A DNA stretch of 64,000 nt from Mermis nigrescens (taxonomy: Eukaryota; Nematoda; Enoplea; Mermithida; Mermithidae). The DNA lies in the NCBI GenBank assembly GCA_036768485.1, contig JAVLUZ010000145.1, positions 20,400,706-20,464,705 on the forward strand, read 5' to 3'. The notes under the pieces are model-generated. The model saw only the letters and a program-made list of their open reading frames with translations. It was not told the origin of the DNA and did not search any database. This document shows, piece by piece, positions 38,201-48,017 of this stretch. Position 1 is the stretch's first letter. Each line of letters begins with the position of its first letter. The translations under genes and the position numbers were made by a program.

Positions 38201-38744
38201 TAAAAATTATGATAATGGAATACATACACGCAGAGCCCAAACCAAAGACTACTTTGAGTGTAAATTTGTATATGTTATACGTACTGTCCTTCATTATATT
38301 ATACTGCACAATTGTAGTCTGGATATGGACCGCGCATGGTAAGGATTTGAGGCTATCTGAATAAATATAAAGAAATTTTCAATATATAATTTGATCGATG
38401 TAAAATATTCATCAGGAATTTTATCTGAAAAACGATTCTGGAATGACAGATCATGCTGTTATATATTTTGTGTAGTGTAGTACGAATCAAACTTTGTGCT
38501 GACCAGTATATACGGTTCCTTTTCTATACTTTCGAACCGTCCTTCCTTTTCTGTCAACGACTGACAATTGATATGGAGGTGGATTTTCGGCGATAGATTG
38601 AGGTTCAAATTGGTAATTTGGTATTTTCATCGAATGCTGCCCTGAACAGGGAAAACTAATGGGAGCATTCAATGCCGCATTGTCAGCATCGGCAAAACAA
38701 TGAATGGAGATTGCGGAAAAAATAAGAGACAAAATAAGCCCCAT
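25985..38744 (-). CDS. Secreted Reeler - 4x EGF-like - ShKT protein (7 exons)
   Basis: Seven exons (38744-38504, 36252-35991, 35412-34727, 32743-32483, 31303-31193, 30363-30247, 26247-25985) join to 1941 nt, exactly 647 codons including TGA, with every phase matching. Domains: signal peptide [20 protein letters not shown]; Reeler (about 30-185; [40 protein letters not shown]); Ser/Thr/acid-rich linker to about 396; EGF-like 1-4 (about 397-559); six-Cys ShKT (about 560-600); Lys-rich tail. It should be extracellular, possibly matrix or innate defence, since lone Reeler proteins occur in both. Partners are unknown. EGF exons are symmetric 1-1 units, the usual exon-shuffling class. EGF1 carries a basic insert with RKKRR, a possible convertase site. 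I know of no protein with this exact order, though I cannot search. An earlier in-frame ATG at 38798 would spoil the signal peptide. Confidence 0.88.
26575..29494 (-). mobile_element. Family H element, copy H3, in last intron of the Reeler gene
   Basis: Reverse complement of 44480-47410 with very few differences; the 252 bp at 27481-27732 equal 46243-46494 exactly. Block A is at 29031-29204. The hairpin-bearing end is missing (truncated near 26575). The 83-residue frame common to H2 and H3 is in a subrepeat and has no other coding sign. Confidence 0.8.
28647..28725. repeat. 24-bp palindromic tandem repeat (three units)
   Basis: Units built on AATTTTCAATTTGAAAATTG. The same array is inverted at 45251-45331. 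Present only in the H2/H3 insert. Confidence 0.8.
29570..29612. repeat. CTGT-rich microsatellite
   Basis: GTCTGTCTGTCTATCTGTCT just beyond H3. Confidence 0.6.
29613..30180. other. Reeler gene intron, nothing recognised
   Basis: AT-rich. No EGF-like or other exon was found on the minus strand. Confidence 0.35.
30247..30363 (-). CDS. Reeler-EGF-ShKT exon 6: EGF-like 4
   Basis: The acceptor GACTTTTCAG and the donor GTAAGA flank a 117-nt phase 1-1 exon. It encodes [17 protein letters not shown], then [14 protein letters not shown]. The INEC start resembles calcium-binding EGF modules, but the full calcium signature is not complete. Confidence 0.9.
30364..31192. other. Reeler gene intron, nothing recognised
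   Basis: No repeat family or coding frame seen. Confidence 0.4.
31193..31303 (-). CDS. Reeler-EGF-ShKT exon 5: EGF-like 3
   Basis: The acceptor ATATTGCAG and the donor GTGGCT flank a 111-nt phase 1-1 exon. It encodes [13 protein letters not shown], then [14 protein letters not shown], a textbook EGF-like repeat. Confidence 0.9.
31304..32254. other. Reeler gene intron, nothing recognised
   Basis: AT-rich, without matches to the window's repeat families. Confidence 0.4.
32255..32432 (-). repeat. Family C MITE copy 6 (internally deleted)
   Basis: CACGTGGGCATTGAG ... GTGCTGCCCGGCCCATGTATG, 50 bp from the EGF1-2 exon. Confidence 0.65.
32483..32743 (-). CDS. Reeler-EGF-ShKT exon 4: EGF-like 1 and 2
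   Basis: The acceptor ACATTTTCAG and the donor GTAAGC flank it, both phase 1. EGF1 starts [15 protein letters not shown], carries a basic insert ([10 protein letters not shown]), and closes [15 protein letters not shown]2 runs from [14 protein letters not shown] to [12 protein letters not shown]. The spacing is canonical six-Cys. Confidence 0.87.
32847..33090. repeat. Family K element with inverted termini
   Basis: CAGGACCCGATTTCAATAT and its complement near 33075-33090 (ATTGAAACCGGACCCTG) bracket many AGGCTTAAGCCTGG palindromes. Related: 25590, 58570, 60104. Confidence 0.7.
33158..33389 (-). repeat. Family D element
   Basis: ATATGTAACAGGGGGATAG ... CGAGCCGTTACATGTATG. Confidence 0.7.
33390..34240. 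other. Reeler gene intron; repeat fragments only
   Basis: A short repeat end near 33780-33830 (CTGGGGGTCTAGATCCGC). Nothing else recognised. Confidence 0.35.
34485..34640 (+). repeat. Family I MITE
   Basis: ATACATAGGCAGCAAGAAAT ... ACACGACAACGTGTG. The left end is like family C. Other copies: 37655, 51170, 54470, 57695. Confidence 0.55.
34727..35412 (-). CDS. Reeler-EGF-ShKT exon 3: end of Reeler plus Ser/acid-rich linker
   Basis: The acceptor TATTACTTTCAG comes first. The exon finishes the Reeler domain ([19 protein letters not shown]). About 200 residues rich in Ser, Thr, Glu and Asp follow ([30 protein letters not shown]), likely flexible and O-glycosylated. It ends TCAG with donor GTAGCT (phase 1). 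Confidence 0.85.
35480..35643. repeat. Family F palindromic MITE copy 6
   Basis: TATAGTCTGAATCACATAAC ... CTTGTTTGAAATAG. Inside intron 2 of the Reeler gene. Confidence 0.7.
35644..35780. repeat. TTTA-rich low-complexity tract
   Basis: ATTTATTTATTCATTATTAT and similar. Confidence 0.6.
35991..36252 (-). CDS. Reeler-EGF-ShKT exon 2: Reeler core
   Basis: The acceptor ATTTTCTGCAG comes first; the first two bases complete the Val of YTVILNG. It encodes [42 protein letters not shown] and GAVQF, and ends in phase 2 at a strong donor GTAAGTC. These are characteristic Reeler strands. Confidence 0.87.
36260..36800. other. Reeler gene intron 1, nothing recognised
   Basis: AT-rich without repeat matches. 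Confidence 0.35.
36803..36973. repeat. Family F palindromic MITE copy 7
   Basis: TATAGTCTATTTCACACAAG ... TTTAGTGAAACAGGGTATA. Confidence 0.72.
37368..37526. repeat. Family F palindromic MITE copy 8
   Basis: Left end eroded (TATACTCTCTTCGTGC), right end GTGTGAAGCAGACTATAG. Confidence 0.65.
37655..37790 (+). repeat. Family I MITE
   Basis: ATCATACGTGGGCAGCGGTC ... GGATTCTGGGAGTCCAG. It directly precedes a family C copy with the same terminal sequence. Confidence 0.6.
37793..38046 (+). repeat. Family C MITE copy 7
   Basis: CATACGTGGGCAGCAAGAAA ... CACGCCCAGGTGTG. One of the best preserved copies. Confidence 0.8.
38090..38220. repeat. Family M fragment
   Basis: GGTCAGTTGGTTTGAGGAGG, then AACCTCAAAAACCGACAGAA; other M pieces at 24400, 40440, 51540, 51840, 58320 and 61990. 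Confidence 0.4.
38504..38744 (-). CDS. Reeler-EGF-ShKT exon 1: signal peptide and Reeler N-terminus
   Basis: The start is ATG at 38744 after TCTTGAAA. The hydrophobic core [16 protein letters not shown] is a good signal peptide. It then encodes [27 protein letters not shown] and [10 protein letters not shown], and ends in phase 1 at donor GTCAGC. Confidence 0.85.
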
Positions 38745-39081
38745 TTTCAAGACGAATTGAATGCTCGAAAATGAATATTTGGTGCAAAAAATTGACAATT
38801 ATAACAGGACAATTTAATAACTAATTAAGCCATTATGGAAAAATTAAAAGCGACAGAGCACGCGATGTACCAGGGCGTACTTTTAATTCAAATTACCTAG
38901 ACTTGACTTCCATGTTTTCTGTTCTCTCGAGTCATGTTTTAACCGGTTTTTCTCGTATTCAGAATAACAGGAAAAAATGTTTGTTAAACTGTGTGATAGG
39001 CGTGCAGAGAATTAATATAGACGAAATGATATGCTCAATTTTTTAACGACTGTTTCGGCATCTCTTGATTCGAAATTATAG

Positions 39082-39205
39082 ACGTGATTAACGGGAGCTA
39101 CAAGACGCCCGAGGCTTCACGCCAACCCTTATCGTCAAATAATCAGGCCGTGAATGAAAGCGACGACATCGAGTTGTTTTTTCAGCGACCAAAAAATGCA
39201 TTTTG
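39082..39205 (+). CDS. Possible exon (INGSYKTPEASRQPLSSNNQ)
   Basis: A patch of raised GC with coding-like third positions. It reads INGSYKTPEASRQPLSSNNQ, then AVNESDDIELFFQRP. The acceptor AAATTATAG is weak, and the donor TGT|GTTTGT would give phase 0, which could join the exon at 40146. Function unknown. Confidence 0.25.
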
Positions 39206-39309
39206 TGTTTGTATCTCGAAAAAACTAGCCCAGTATCTCGGTTTTGCACACACATATTACCGAATATGCTGCATCCATGCAGTTCACGCTCTGAATCATT
39301 TTGGGTAGT

Positions 39310-40015
39310 AGGTCCTTGCATACTCAAAACTTGATTTGCATTCGTTATGTGCATTTATTAAATTAGTTGATTAATTTTCGCTAGTTACCGGGAAAGAACT
39401 AAAACGAAAATTTCAGTAGTTTAAGTATAAAAACCAAAATATGATTCGACTGGCGCGATAAGTATATAATTACTCGTACGTCTGTGGATGCAAATGACTA
39501 ATTCTCAATTTTGATGCGTATCATTTACTACGAATGACTTCACAAGAATAATTACATGATATAAGTGAATGTCAAATTTTTTAAACGTGCGCATTTATCT
39601 ACACCACACCGCATCCCATACCCCGGGTCGTTTCCGATGAATTAAATTGTTGTATATCAAATGATACTTCTACTCTAATGTTGCGCTCGCCTTAAACCTC
39701 AAAGAATGCGATTAAGAAAACAAATTGTAAAAAGTTAATTGGCTACTAGCCAATGCATGCGACCAACACAATTGTCCACCACCACTGCAAAAAAACTTGA
39801 ATGTCTACTTAATTTCGTCTCGCTCACTGTTTAGGTTTTTTGCTGCTGGAATTCTCTCGCCGAAATTCTTACTATCGTGTCCGATTTTGATTTATAGTGA
39901 CTTAAACATTCAAGAAAACATTTGTATGAGTGAAGAATAGTTATCAAGGTGTGTTCAAGGTTCCATTCGGTCTAAAACGAATATAATAAATACGTAAATA
40001 TCTACCTAAATAAGG
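39310..40015. other. Intergenic, nothing firm
   Basis: AT-rich sequence upstream of the Reeler gene start. I cannot call a promoter. Confidence 0.35.
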
Positions 40016-40145
40016 AATGACTTTCATGACTATTGAATATTTTAATATCATCTCATTATTTGTCGTACCTCTTACTAAAGGAAAAGAAAGGAAAATTAGT
40101 TGCATTTTTCACCAACACTTTCATGTTTTTTATGTAACTTCTCAG

Positions 40146-40313
40146 TTTAAGCTTGAAGACGCAACAAGCGCATCAAACGATTCCAGCATGATTTGGACTG
40201 TTTTCGAAGTTATGACTTATCGAAACAAGTGGCCTAGGAAAAGTGAATTATACATTTTGACAGATTATTCTTATTTATTTGGAGTGCTTTTGTTCATTTT
40301 AAACAAAATTTGA
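40146..40313 (+). CDS. Possible terminal exon with C-terminal hydrophobic segment
   Basis: The acceptor GTAACTTCTCAG leads to a phase-0 frame FKLEDATSASNDSSMIWTVF, EVMTYRNKWPRKSELYILTD, YLFGVLLFILNKI, stop. The amino-acid order looks protein-like and ends in a membrane segment. No family recognised and no confirmed upstream exon. Confidence 0.3.
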   Translation, partial: FKLEDATSASNDSSMIWTVFEVMTYRNKWPRKSELYILTDYSYLFGVLLFILNKI

Positions 40314-40777
40314 GTAACTTTCAGAGACAAATTTATAAACTTTCATTTTGAGGTTTAACGTTGCTAAAGCAACATTAGAAAACGGCGGCGTCATGGCTAG
40401 ACTTGCATTTGGGAATCTAGTAAAGTGTTACAGACCCTCGAGATAGAAAAATGGGAAATTTGGGTGGAATTTGATGAAAAAAGGCCGAAAATGAATGAAA
40501 ATTTGGAAATTTTTTTCAGAAATGTTTGAAATTTGACTAGAAACTTATAACGTACCTACATACTTTTCATGCTATTTCAGCATTCATACCTATCGATTTT
40601 TCAAGTCATTTCTTCGACCCCAGCTCCCTCCCAAACCAACTCGTCCAAAATCAGCCATACTTTGCTTCATGTGTGACCGTGCATACACAAGATTAGTTTT
40701 TGGAAATTACATCATGATGCCCACTTACGCTCATAGAAATATAGGCAAGGTAGGAATATATGTTACTTTGCCACATC

Positions 40778-41500
40778 ATAGGTAGCGCGTTAGCGCGTAC
40801 CTATAATGTATTTGGGTACCCCTAACATATGAGCCCCCTACAGCTATAACGGGACACATCTGGAAAGTGCGATTTTTTTAAAAGAAAGATAATAAAAAAT
40901 ATCGATGCCTGTTTTTTTGTTTTCCTTTAAACTTAAAACTGGCTGTGTAAAGAAGGTGTAAAGTTTTTGTGTAACTTTATAACATAGGACAAATTTCGGG
41001 AGATTTTTTCAACGGCACGTGGACAACTCAGTATTGATGACATAAAAAATTCAATGGCATAGGTTTGTAGAGGGAGGAATTCGATGGATGAGAGTTTTTG
41101 TTTTTCGAAATACGGATTAGTTCTCGAATGGGAGTGTAAAGAGTGCGAAAATCTGGGGTTGAAAAAGTACTTTTTGGTCGAGTTTTCAAATTGTTTATGT
41201 ATGACACTATCTCCGGTTATGAGTTTTTTTAAATGTTTTCTGACAGAAATGTAGAGCGGATCAAGGGCTACATTTTACTTACAAGCAAAGTATTCTACAC
41301 TCAATGGGGAGTTAGATCCTGGGGTTTAAAGTTTACAGTCTAGTAGATGGTGTAAAAAACAGATTTTAACTAAGATTTCTCTGCCAACTTTTCCGCTTAC
41401 AAGTCAGGATAAAATATACAATTTCAATAATTGCGCCATGACTTTAGCAAAAATAAAACTTTTGTTATCTCTGCGGCCGCCCCTGTCCTCTAGATGCGGC
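40778..41500 (-). mobile_element. Family H element, copy H4 (hairpin end only)
   Basis: Reverse complement of the right end of H2 (about 47405-48044), diverged. It starts with the hairpin at 40778-40804 (ATAGGTAGCGCG / CGCGTACCTAT). Confidence 0.7.
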
Positions 41501-42229
41501 TTTGTTATGGAAAAGCTCTACAGTGACATTAACAAAATTTGATCTGATTAGAGATCATCATAAGAAGTTGGTTTTATGTTTAGCATTACTTATTAATCTA
41601 AGATTATCAGGATTTCTATATGATTGTTTTAATGTTCATTATATCAAACTCAAATGCTAGCATCAGAATCAAACTCTTCACGTGCACTGAAACTAGAAAA
41701 ACCACTTTTTCCTCCGCAGAAACTGCGCTTCCGTCCAACGTTTGTCGTGACGTAAATTGCTTTATTAAGTATTTTAGTTAAAAATTCTAGACCCCTCTCA
41801 TATCTTTTCATGTCATACAGAGAAAACACTGCAAACCAATTAAGGGCCAAATTTAGGCGGGCAGGGCGGCTACGCCGCCCCATGCCCTGATCCTTACACA
41901 CACACTGAAATGGAGGAACCATCATAAAAATAAACTGCAAGCTGTCAACATTCATGACACATGTACATAAATTATTTTTTCCACTAATAAGTAAAAACCT
42001 AATTAACTGCCTTAGTAGCGAAATTATAGTTCATCTAAAATAGAGTTCGTTTTCAAATATGCTCCAGTTAATATGAAATATATGTTAATAATGAATGATG
42101 TAACTCTGCGCCTAAATCATCATACATATGGTAACATGTTAATTATTATCCAAGAGTTTAACCATATATATTTAAAAAATATAATAATTTCTTTCTCAAT
42201 GACATGCGGGTTCTGATGAGGGGATTTTT
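41501..42229. other. Repeat fragments and AT-rich filler
   Basis: A short inverted GC patch (GGCGGCTACGCCGCC) near 41865. A minus-strand frame here is discussed under rejected items. Confidence 0.35.
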
Positions 42230-42700
42230 GACCCGTCATTTAATGGCAGCAAGCACCAGAATTTTTGACTTTTAGGAAAAAATTGTAAAAGTGTCCTTTT
42301 TAATCATTTTTAGCTCATTTTTGACTCAAAAGTCTCAAATTTTAGGCGCTTCGCGCCATATACACATTTTTTGACTAGGCTTTGTTTAACTTCTCGATTT
42401 TTTAGAAACTTCTAAATTTTTTACTTTTTTTATGTTCTAGAAAGTACTGGCATTGTCCTGAACTTCTGAAAACATTGTTTTTGACGTGTACCCGACATTT
42501 TTGAGGTCAAAAAGGCATTTTTTGAAAATCTTTTAGCAGCCTATTTTGGGGGGACGAACATAAATTTTGGGGGTCCAAGCCAAAAATAGCACAAAATAAC
42601 GTCTTAAGAGCCCTATTTTTTCCGGCTTTTTCTGAATTTTGGGGGGTCGGGACCCCCGATCCCCCCACAGCTGCGTGCCTGTCTTTTAGATCTGATCCCA
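42230..42700. repeat. Family N plus family E fragment
   Basis: GGCGCTTCGCGCCATATACA near 42353, then the E core GGGGGTCCAAGCCAAAAATA and end CAGCTGCGTGCC. Confidence 0.55.
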
Positions 42701-42822
42701 AGAATTCCCATGCTGTACATGATGCTCACCCACTTTATTGCTGAAATCATGGAACATGAAATAAATTTTGAATTTTATGACAATTTAAATTCTAAATTCA
42801 TTTTTTTGCTTTCTTCTTACAG

Positions 42823-42915
42823 GAACGAACATTCTTCCCAAAAAGTTCTATGATAATCTTTTTTTCACGAGACACGACACGACTATCTGATTACACGCTA
42901 CGGAAATATTTATGA
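42823..42915 (+). CDS. Possible terminal exon (ERTFFPKSSMIIFFSRDTTR)
   Basis: A strong acceptor TTCTTCTTACAG precedes a 30-residue frame ERTFFPKSSMIIFFSRDTTR, LSDYTLRKYL, stop. It sits between repeats and has no partner exon that I can identify. Confidence 0.22.
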   Translation, partial: ERTFFPKSSMIIFFSRDTTRLSDYTLRKYL

Positions 42916-43929
42916 TTTAAGGCAAACCCGTCTGCATGACACAACTTCAGCTTAATCACAAATTAAGAATTTCAAGTTATATAGTGAGATCGAATGACGG
43001 TCACTGGCGCTTGCGCCGGAAAATTTTGACTCGTTTGCTCTATAGGCTCAATTAATACAGCTGTAAAATTATTTAAACAGACAATCGAAAATTTTTAGTA
43101 TTTCCTATTTACCTACCTTTTTAGCCAAAATCTGTAAACATGTGCAAGGAGATTTTGCGACTTTGAGAGCATTTCGGGTTGCGCACTCAAAGCGAGCTTC
43201 AGGCGGAGCCACGGAAAATTTTGTAAAAAAAGAAAATGTACGCGAAATCGGTCAAATATAGGTTTTCAATTTAGCCCAAAAAACACTGAAATTGATCAAA
43301 TATGCACAAAACTTCTTAGGTGACCGCTGAATTCTGGAATGCATTCTTAGCTGAGACGCGATTTTTAAACTCAGTCAAGTACTTACATGTATAGGTACCT
43401 TAGCAACAGGTCGCCATCAGTAACATACAGAAAGACTTATTAGTGAAAATTTAGTTGTTACCGTTTTCAGGCCAATTTTTGAACTCCTTAAGATACAGTT
43501 CAGAAAACAAACAATGCGAAAAACACAAGAAAACTTGGCCATTCCTTTATTAAAATACTTTATTAAAATAGGATTATGTGACATTGTAAAGAAAGACAAA
43601 TAAAACAGAGAATAGACAAACTGATATGTAATAATTACCACAGTTTTACCACGATGCTCATCAAGCATACTCCAGTTTCATTTGATCAATAAATAGTGCA
43701 TAAAAATCACTAAACTGGTGTGAGGCGCTGCATTATTTCAGCTACAAGCTTTCAAACTCACTGCTCATCTAAATGACAATAAATAATAATGACTCGGAGC
43801 GAAGCGCCGAAAAATTTTGACCTTTTTTGCCATTTTGAACTCAATTATCTGAACACCTTAATGCACCATGAAAAGTCATCAAAATTTCTGAAACATATCG
43901 GAGGCCACAGGCCTCATGTGCCCCCGCCT

Positions 43930-44080
43930 GGCTACTCCCTGGTCGCCAATATCGCCGGTCTACGAACATAAGCGATATCACCGATTTTTGTCGACAATAT
44001 CGTCGATTATTATAGGCGATATGGGCGATTTCGCCGATCTCACTAACAAAAATCAGCGATATCGCCGAATTGCGGACAAA
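43930..44080. repeat. Cluster of GCGATATCGCC-type palindromes
   Basis: About eight half- or full-sites (AATATCGCCGG, GCGATATCACCG, GGCGATATGGGCG, GCGATATCGCCG) in 150 bp with irregular spacing. Confidence 0.65.
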
Positions 44081-45250
44081 GTCTGAAAGTCTAAGATATT
44101 GCTCAGGTCAGAGTCGCCTAAGAAGCCACGGGTGCTGATAATATGATCGAAGGCAAGGCATGCTCATACATATATGTACTAGCAAAGAAAAATGCTCCGA
44201 TGGAACAAAAAAGATGAATATACTTGGAATTGTGGATTATTATGGATGTAAAAGGAGGGGACTAGGAAAAATCTACCTAAAGTCGGAAAATCTGCTAAAA
44301 ATCACACTTTCTCTAAGCAACGCAAAAAATCGATGTATATTCTGCGGCCAACAGATTAAAATAAATATTCAACCATAACAATGATTGAAACAGCAGCACG
44401 TTAGCTATGCAGTAGCTATGGGAAATGATATTAAGTAAACTAACAGTCTTTCAAGCCAATTGAATGAAATAGCAAACATCGAAGACAATTTAAGACATGG
44501 TTGGTTAAAAACAGTAGGAAACACGTAAGTTGACTTGAAACAGACTTAATGTAGATACACTTGCATGCCCGAAACGATTGTGTGCACTAATCAATCGGCT
44601 CCTGCTTTGCTTGCTATAATGCTCATAAAACAAAACAACTTTAAATACAATACCTCTTAGTTTTCTATCAATCAGGTGCCAGCAATTTAAAAAAGTAACC
44701 TTGATAGATTTCGTTTATACACTCTTATCTGAAACTTCGAACATTATTTAAAAAAGACACTTTTTTAGAGGCCGCAGAATATACATCGATTTTTTGCGTT
44801 GCTTAGAGAAAGTGTGATTTTTAGCAGATTTTCCGACTTTAGGTAGATTTTTCCTAGTCCCCTCCTTTTACATCCATAATAATCCACAATTCCAAGTATA
44901 TTCATCTTTTTTGTTCCATCGGAGCATTTTTCTTTGCTAGTACACTACTTTTAATTAGCGTGATTTCAGTACATCAGTCAGTAAACACAATCAGTAACAT
45001 GCCACAATAATGACAACAGTCCAAGAACGCGGAAAACAATATTGTTCTTAACATCAGCATTATCCTTTTTAAACAAGACAACCTTATTGACACCATCCAT
45101 TTTCAAATTAAAACTGCATTAAGTTATTTCTTCTTAATGTGCAGTTCACTTATAATCAAGCACAAAAATTTAACCAACGAATTCACATTGCAAATCCTCA
45201 CTCAATCAATACACAAGCACAATGTGTTGTGACTTTTGAAATTGAAAACA

Positions 45251-45331
45251 CCCAATTTTCAATTTTCAAATTGAAAATTGGATCAATTTTCAAATTGAAA
45301 ATTGGGTCAATTTTCAAATTGAAAATTGGGT
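45251..45331. repeat. 24-bp palindromic tandem repeat in H2
   Basis: CAATTTTCAAATTGAAAATT units, inverse of 28647-28725. Confidence 0.8.
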
Positions 45332-48017
45332 GTTTGAATTTGCGATGAAGAAAATAATCAAAAGATAGTCACTTGGTTTATTTAAGCCGAGTAATAAAAT
45401 AACGACCGTCCACCAATTCCAAACTAAACGCAACTAATCTGATCACTATGAAAAAGTTTTGAAAAATGAGCTTGCTAAGCGAGAGTTGTAAACCAAGAGA
45501 AACTTAAAGTTAAAACCTACCATTAAATTATGAAAGAATTATAAAAGATTTTAAACTTCAAGAAAATGGAAAAGGCGGATGTTGGTAAATTAGAAGGCAA
45601 AGATTTTCGGCAAAAATTCAAAAACTTCACGCAAATATCAAATGTAAGGAACACTAACGCTTTGATTTGGTAGTAAAATAAATTTGTAGTATAGACTACA
45701 TATTAACAACAAATGAATAGTGCAAACTTTACACAACTACTAGGTGTAGAGAATACTAACAGTTTACGGCTTATTAATGTACATGATTACAATAAAGCTG
45801 TATATCTTTGTCGACTTCTGTGCACAGTAGTGTGATTGCTGGTTCATTTTAAACCACTTTTGCAGGCAATTTACATCAATTAAACGATAGCTCTCCATGT
45901 GCCAGATTTTGTGAAACATATTATAAACACGGCTAAGAAAGATTTAACTTTAATGCAACCCATTTAAGACAAAATTACATCTCTTCAATGATCTAAGGAC
46001 ACTTGAACATAATTTTTAAATCACTTTAGATTACTTTTGAGGGTAAACAAACTCACTTAATTGATGTCTCACATATGAATCCTTGAAAATTTCTTGACTT
46101 CAGTTACAAAGTCTCTGCAAGTCTATCGAATTAGGGTTAACACGTAACGTAAACTTTACACAAACACATAGCGTAAAGAATATTTTAGTCGGATTCGTAA
46201 TTTTGTTATTGCTCCGATATTTCTTTCAACATTTATGGAAAAATGAGTCTCCATAATGTTTTAAAGACAATAAACATTAGGTTTAAACCACTTTGCAATA
46301 CTGCTGAGTGTAAGCAAGCGCGCCCAATTGACGTATATATTTCATTCCCTGTAAATTTTTATATCTCAGGAAAAAATTTCGATTTTTGCAATGCTATAGA
46401 ACAAAGGCTAACATGCAGTGTAAAAAATTACTCGGATATTATGATCAACATTCATGAAAAAATTATGTCTCTACAATGGTCTGAGGACATATAAACAATG
46501 AATGTAAACTACTTTACATCACTGTTGGATGTAAACAAACGCGCCTACGTGACGTCTCACATTTGATCCTTTGAAAACTTCTAGGCTCCAAGAAAAAATT
46601 AGGTTTAAGGAATGCTCAAAAACGAAGATAAATATATATGTAGTGTAAACTTCATGTAAACACCTAGTGTAAAGAAGATTTTAGTCAGATTCGTAATTTT
46701 GATATTGTTCCAATATTACGATTAATATTTATGAAAAAATTAAGTCTACATAATGTTCTATGGGCAAACTAACAATTGGTGTAAACTACTTTACAACACC
46801 GTAGAGTGTAAACATTTGCGCCAGACTGGCATATCAAATTTGATTCCTGGTCCATTTCTAGACTTGATAAACGTGTCCCTGACTCGTAACCGGAGAAGCA
46901 GGCAGAAAAAACAAGACAGAAACGCATTTAAAACTCCAAATTTTTGACTTTACACTCGCTAAATATTAATGTATAGACAATTTGCTTTGACATGCACCCG
47001 ATATAAAGCACTTTATTTTTATTCTATTAGACTTATCCCGACTTCTGGACGGAGAAAGTGGCGAACAAAAAACGCAACAAAAACGTATTTTCCATCATTT
47101 AGAACACTGTAAACTTTAAAATTCCGTACCGAACTCCCCATTGAGTTTAAAGAAATTCGGTTTGGTACAATTTGTAGCTTTTAAATCGTAGTACATTCCT
47201 ATGTGCCAAAATTCTGTTGCAAAAATTATTTGGCATGATTTATCAATCAAACTTCGGAAAAAACGTGTTTTTTAGCCCATTTTTTACCTCTGATTTCGAA
47301 CTTTACACCCCCATAAATAACTCAATATTGCGTTTTTTTAAATGCGGTTTGCTGCGATGTTTAGCCCCTGTGAAGCACTTTATTAATACTGTCTTCGATT
47401 TGCACTGCCTCATAAGCGGAAAAATTTGGCAGAGAAATCTTAGTTAAAATCCGTTTTTTTACACCATCCACTAGAGTGTAAACTTTAAACCCCAGGATCT
47501 AACTCACCATAGAGCATACAAGACTTTGCTTATATGCAGAATGTAGCCCTTGATCCGCTCTACATTTCTGTCAGAAAACATTTTAAAAACCTCATAACCG
47601 GAGTTAGTATCGGACATAGGAAGGTTGAAAACTCGACCAAAAAGTGCTTTTTCACCCCCAGATTTTCGCACTCTTTACACTGCCGTTCGATAAATAATGC
47701 GAATTTCAAAAAACAAAAAAAGTGTCATCTGTAGAATTCATCCCTCTATTATCCTATTCTGTTCAATCCTTCGAGTCATCAATACTCAGTTGTCCACATG
47801 CCGCAGTAAAAAGGTCCCAAAATTTGTCCTATGTTATAACGTTACACAAAAACTTTACACCTTCTTTACACAGTCAATTTTGAGTTTCAAGAAAAACAAA
47901 AAAACACGGGCAGCGAATTTTTTTATTATCTTTCTTTTAAAAAAAACCGCACCTTCCAGAAGTGTCCCGTTATAGCTGTAGGGGGGTGCCCAGGTGTTGG
48001 GGGTACCCAAGTATATT

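Noticed and set aside
41650..41955. Minus-strand frame ending KSGFSSFSAREEFDSDASI
   Set aside because: The last 35 residues look coding-like, but the upstream half crosses a repeat, no acceptor is convincing and no partner exon was found.
43417..43668. Minus-strand hydrophobic frame resembling a chemoreceptor segment
   Set aside because: AT-rich sequence readily encodes hydrophobic runs. No splice sites or family motif.
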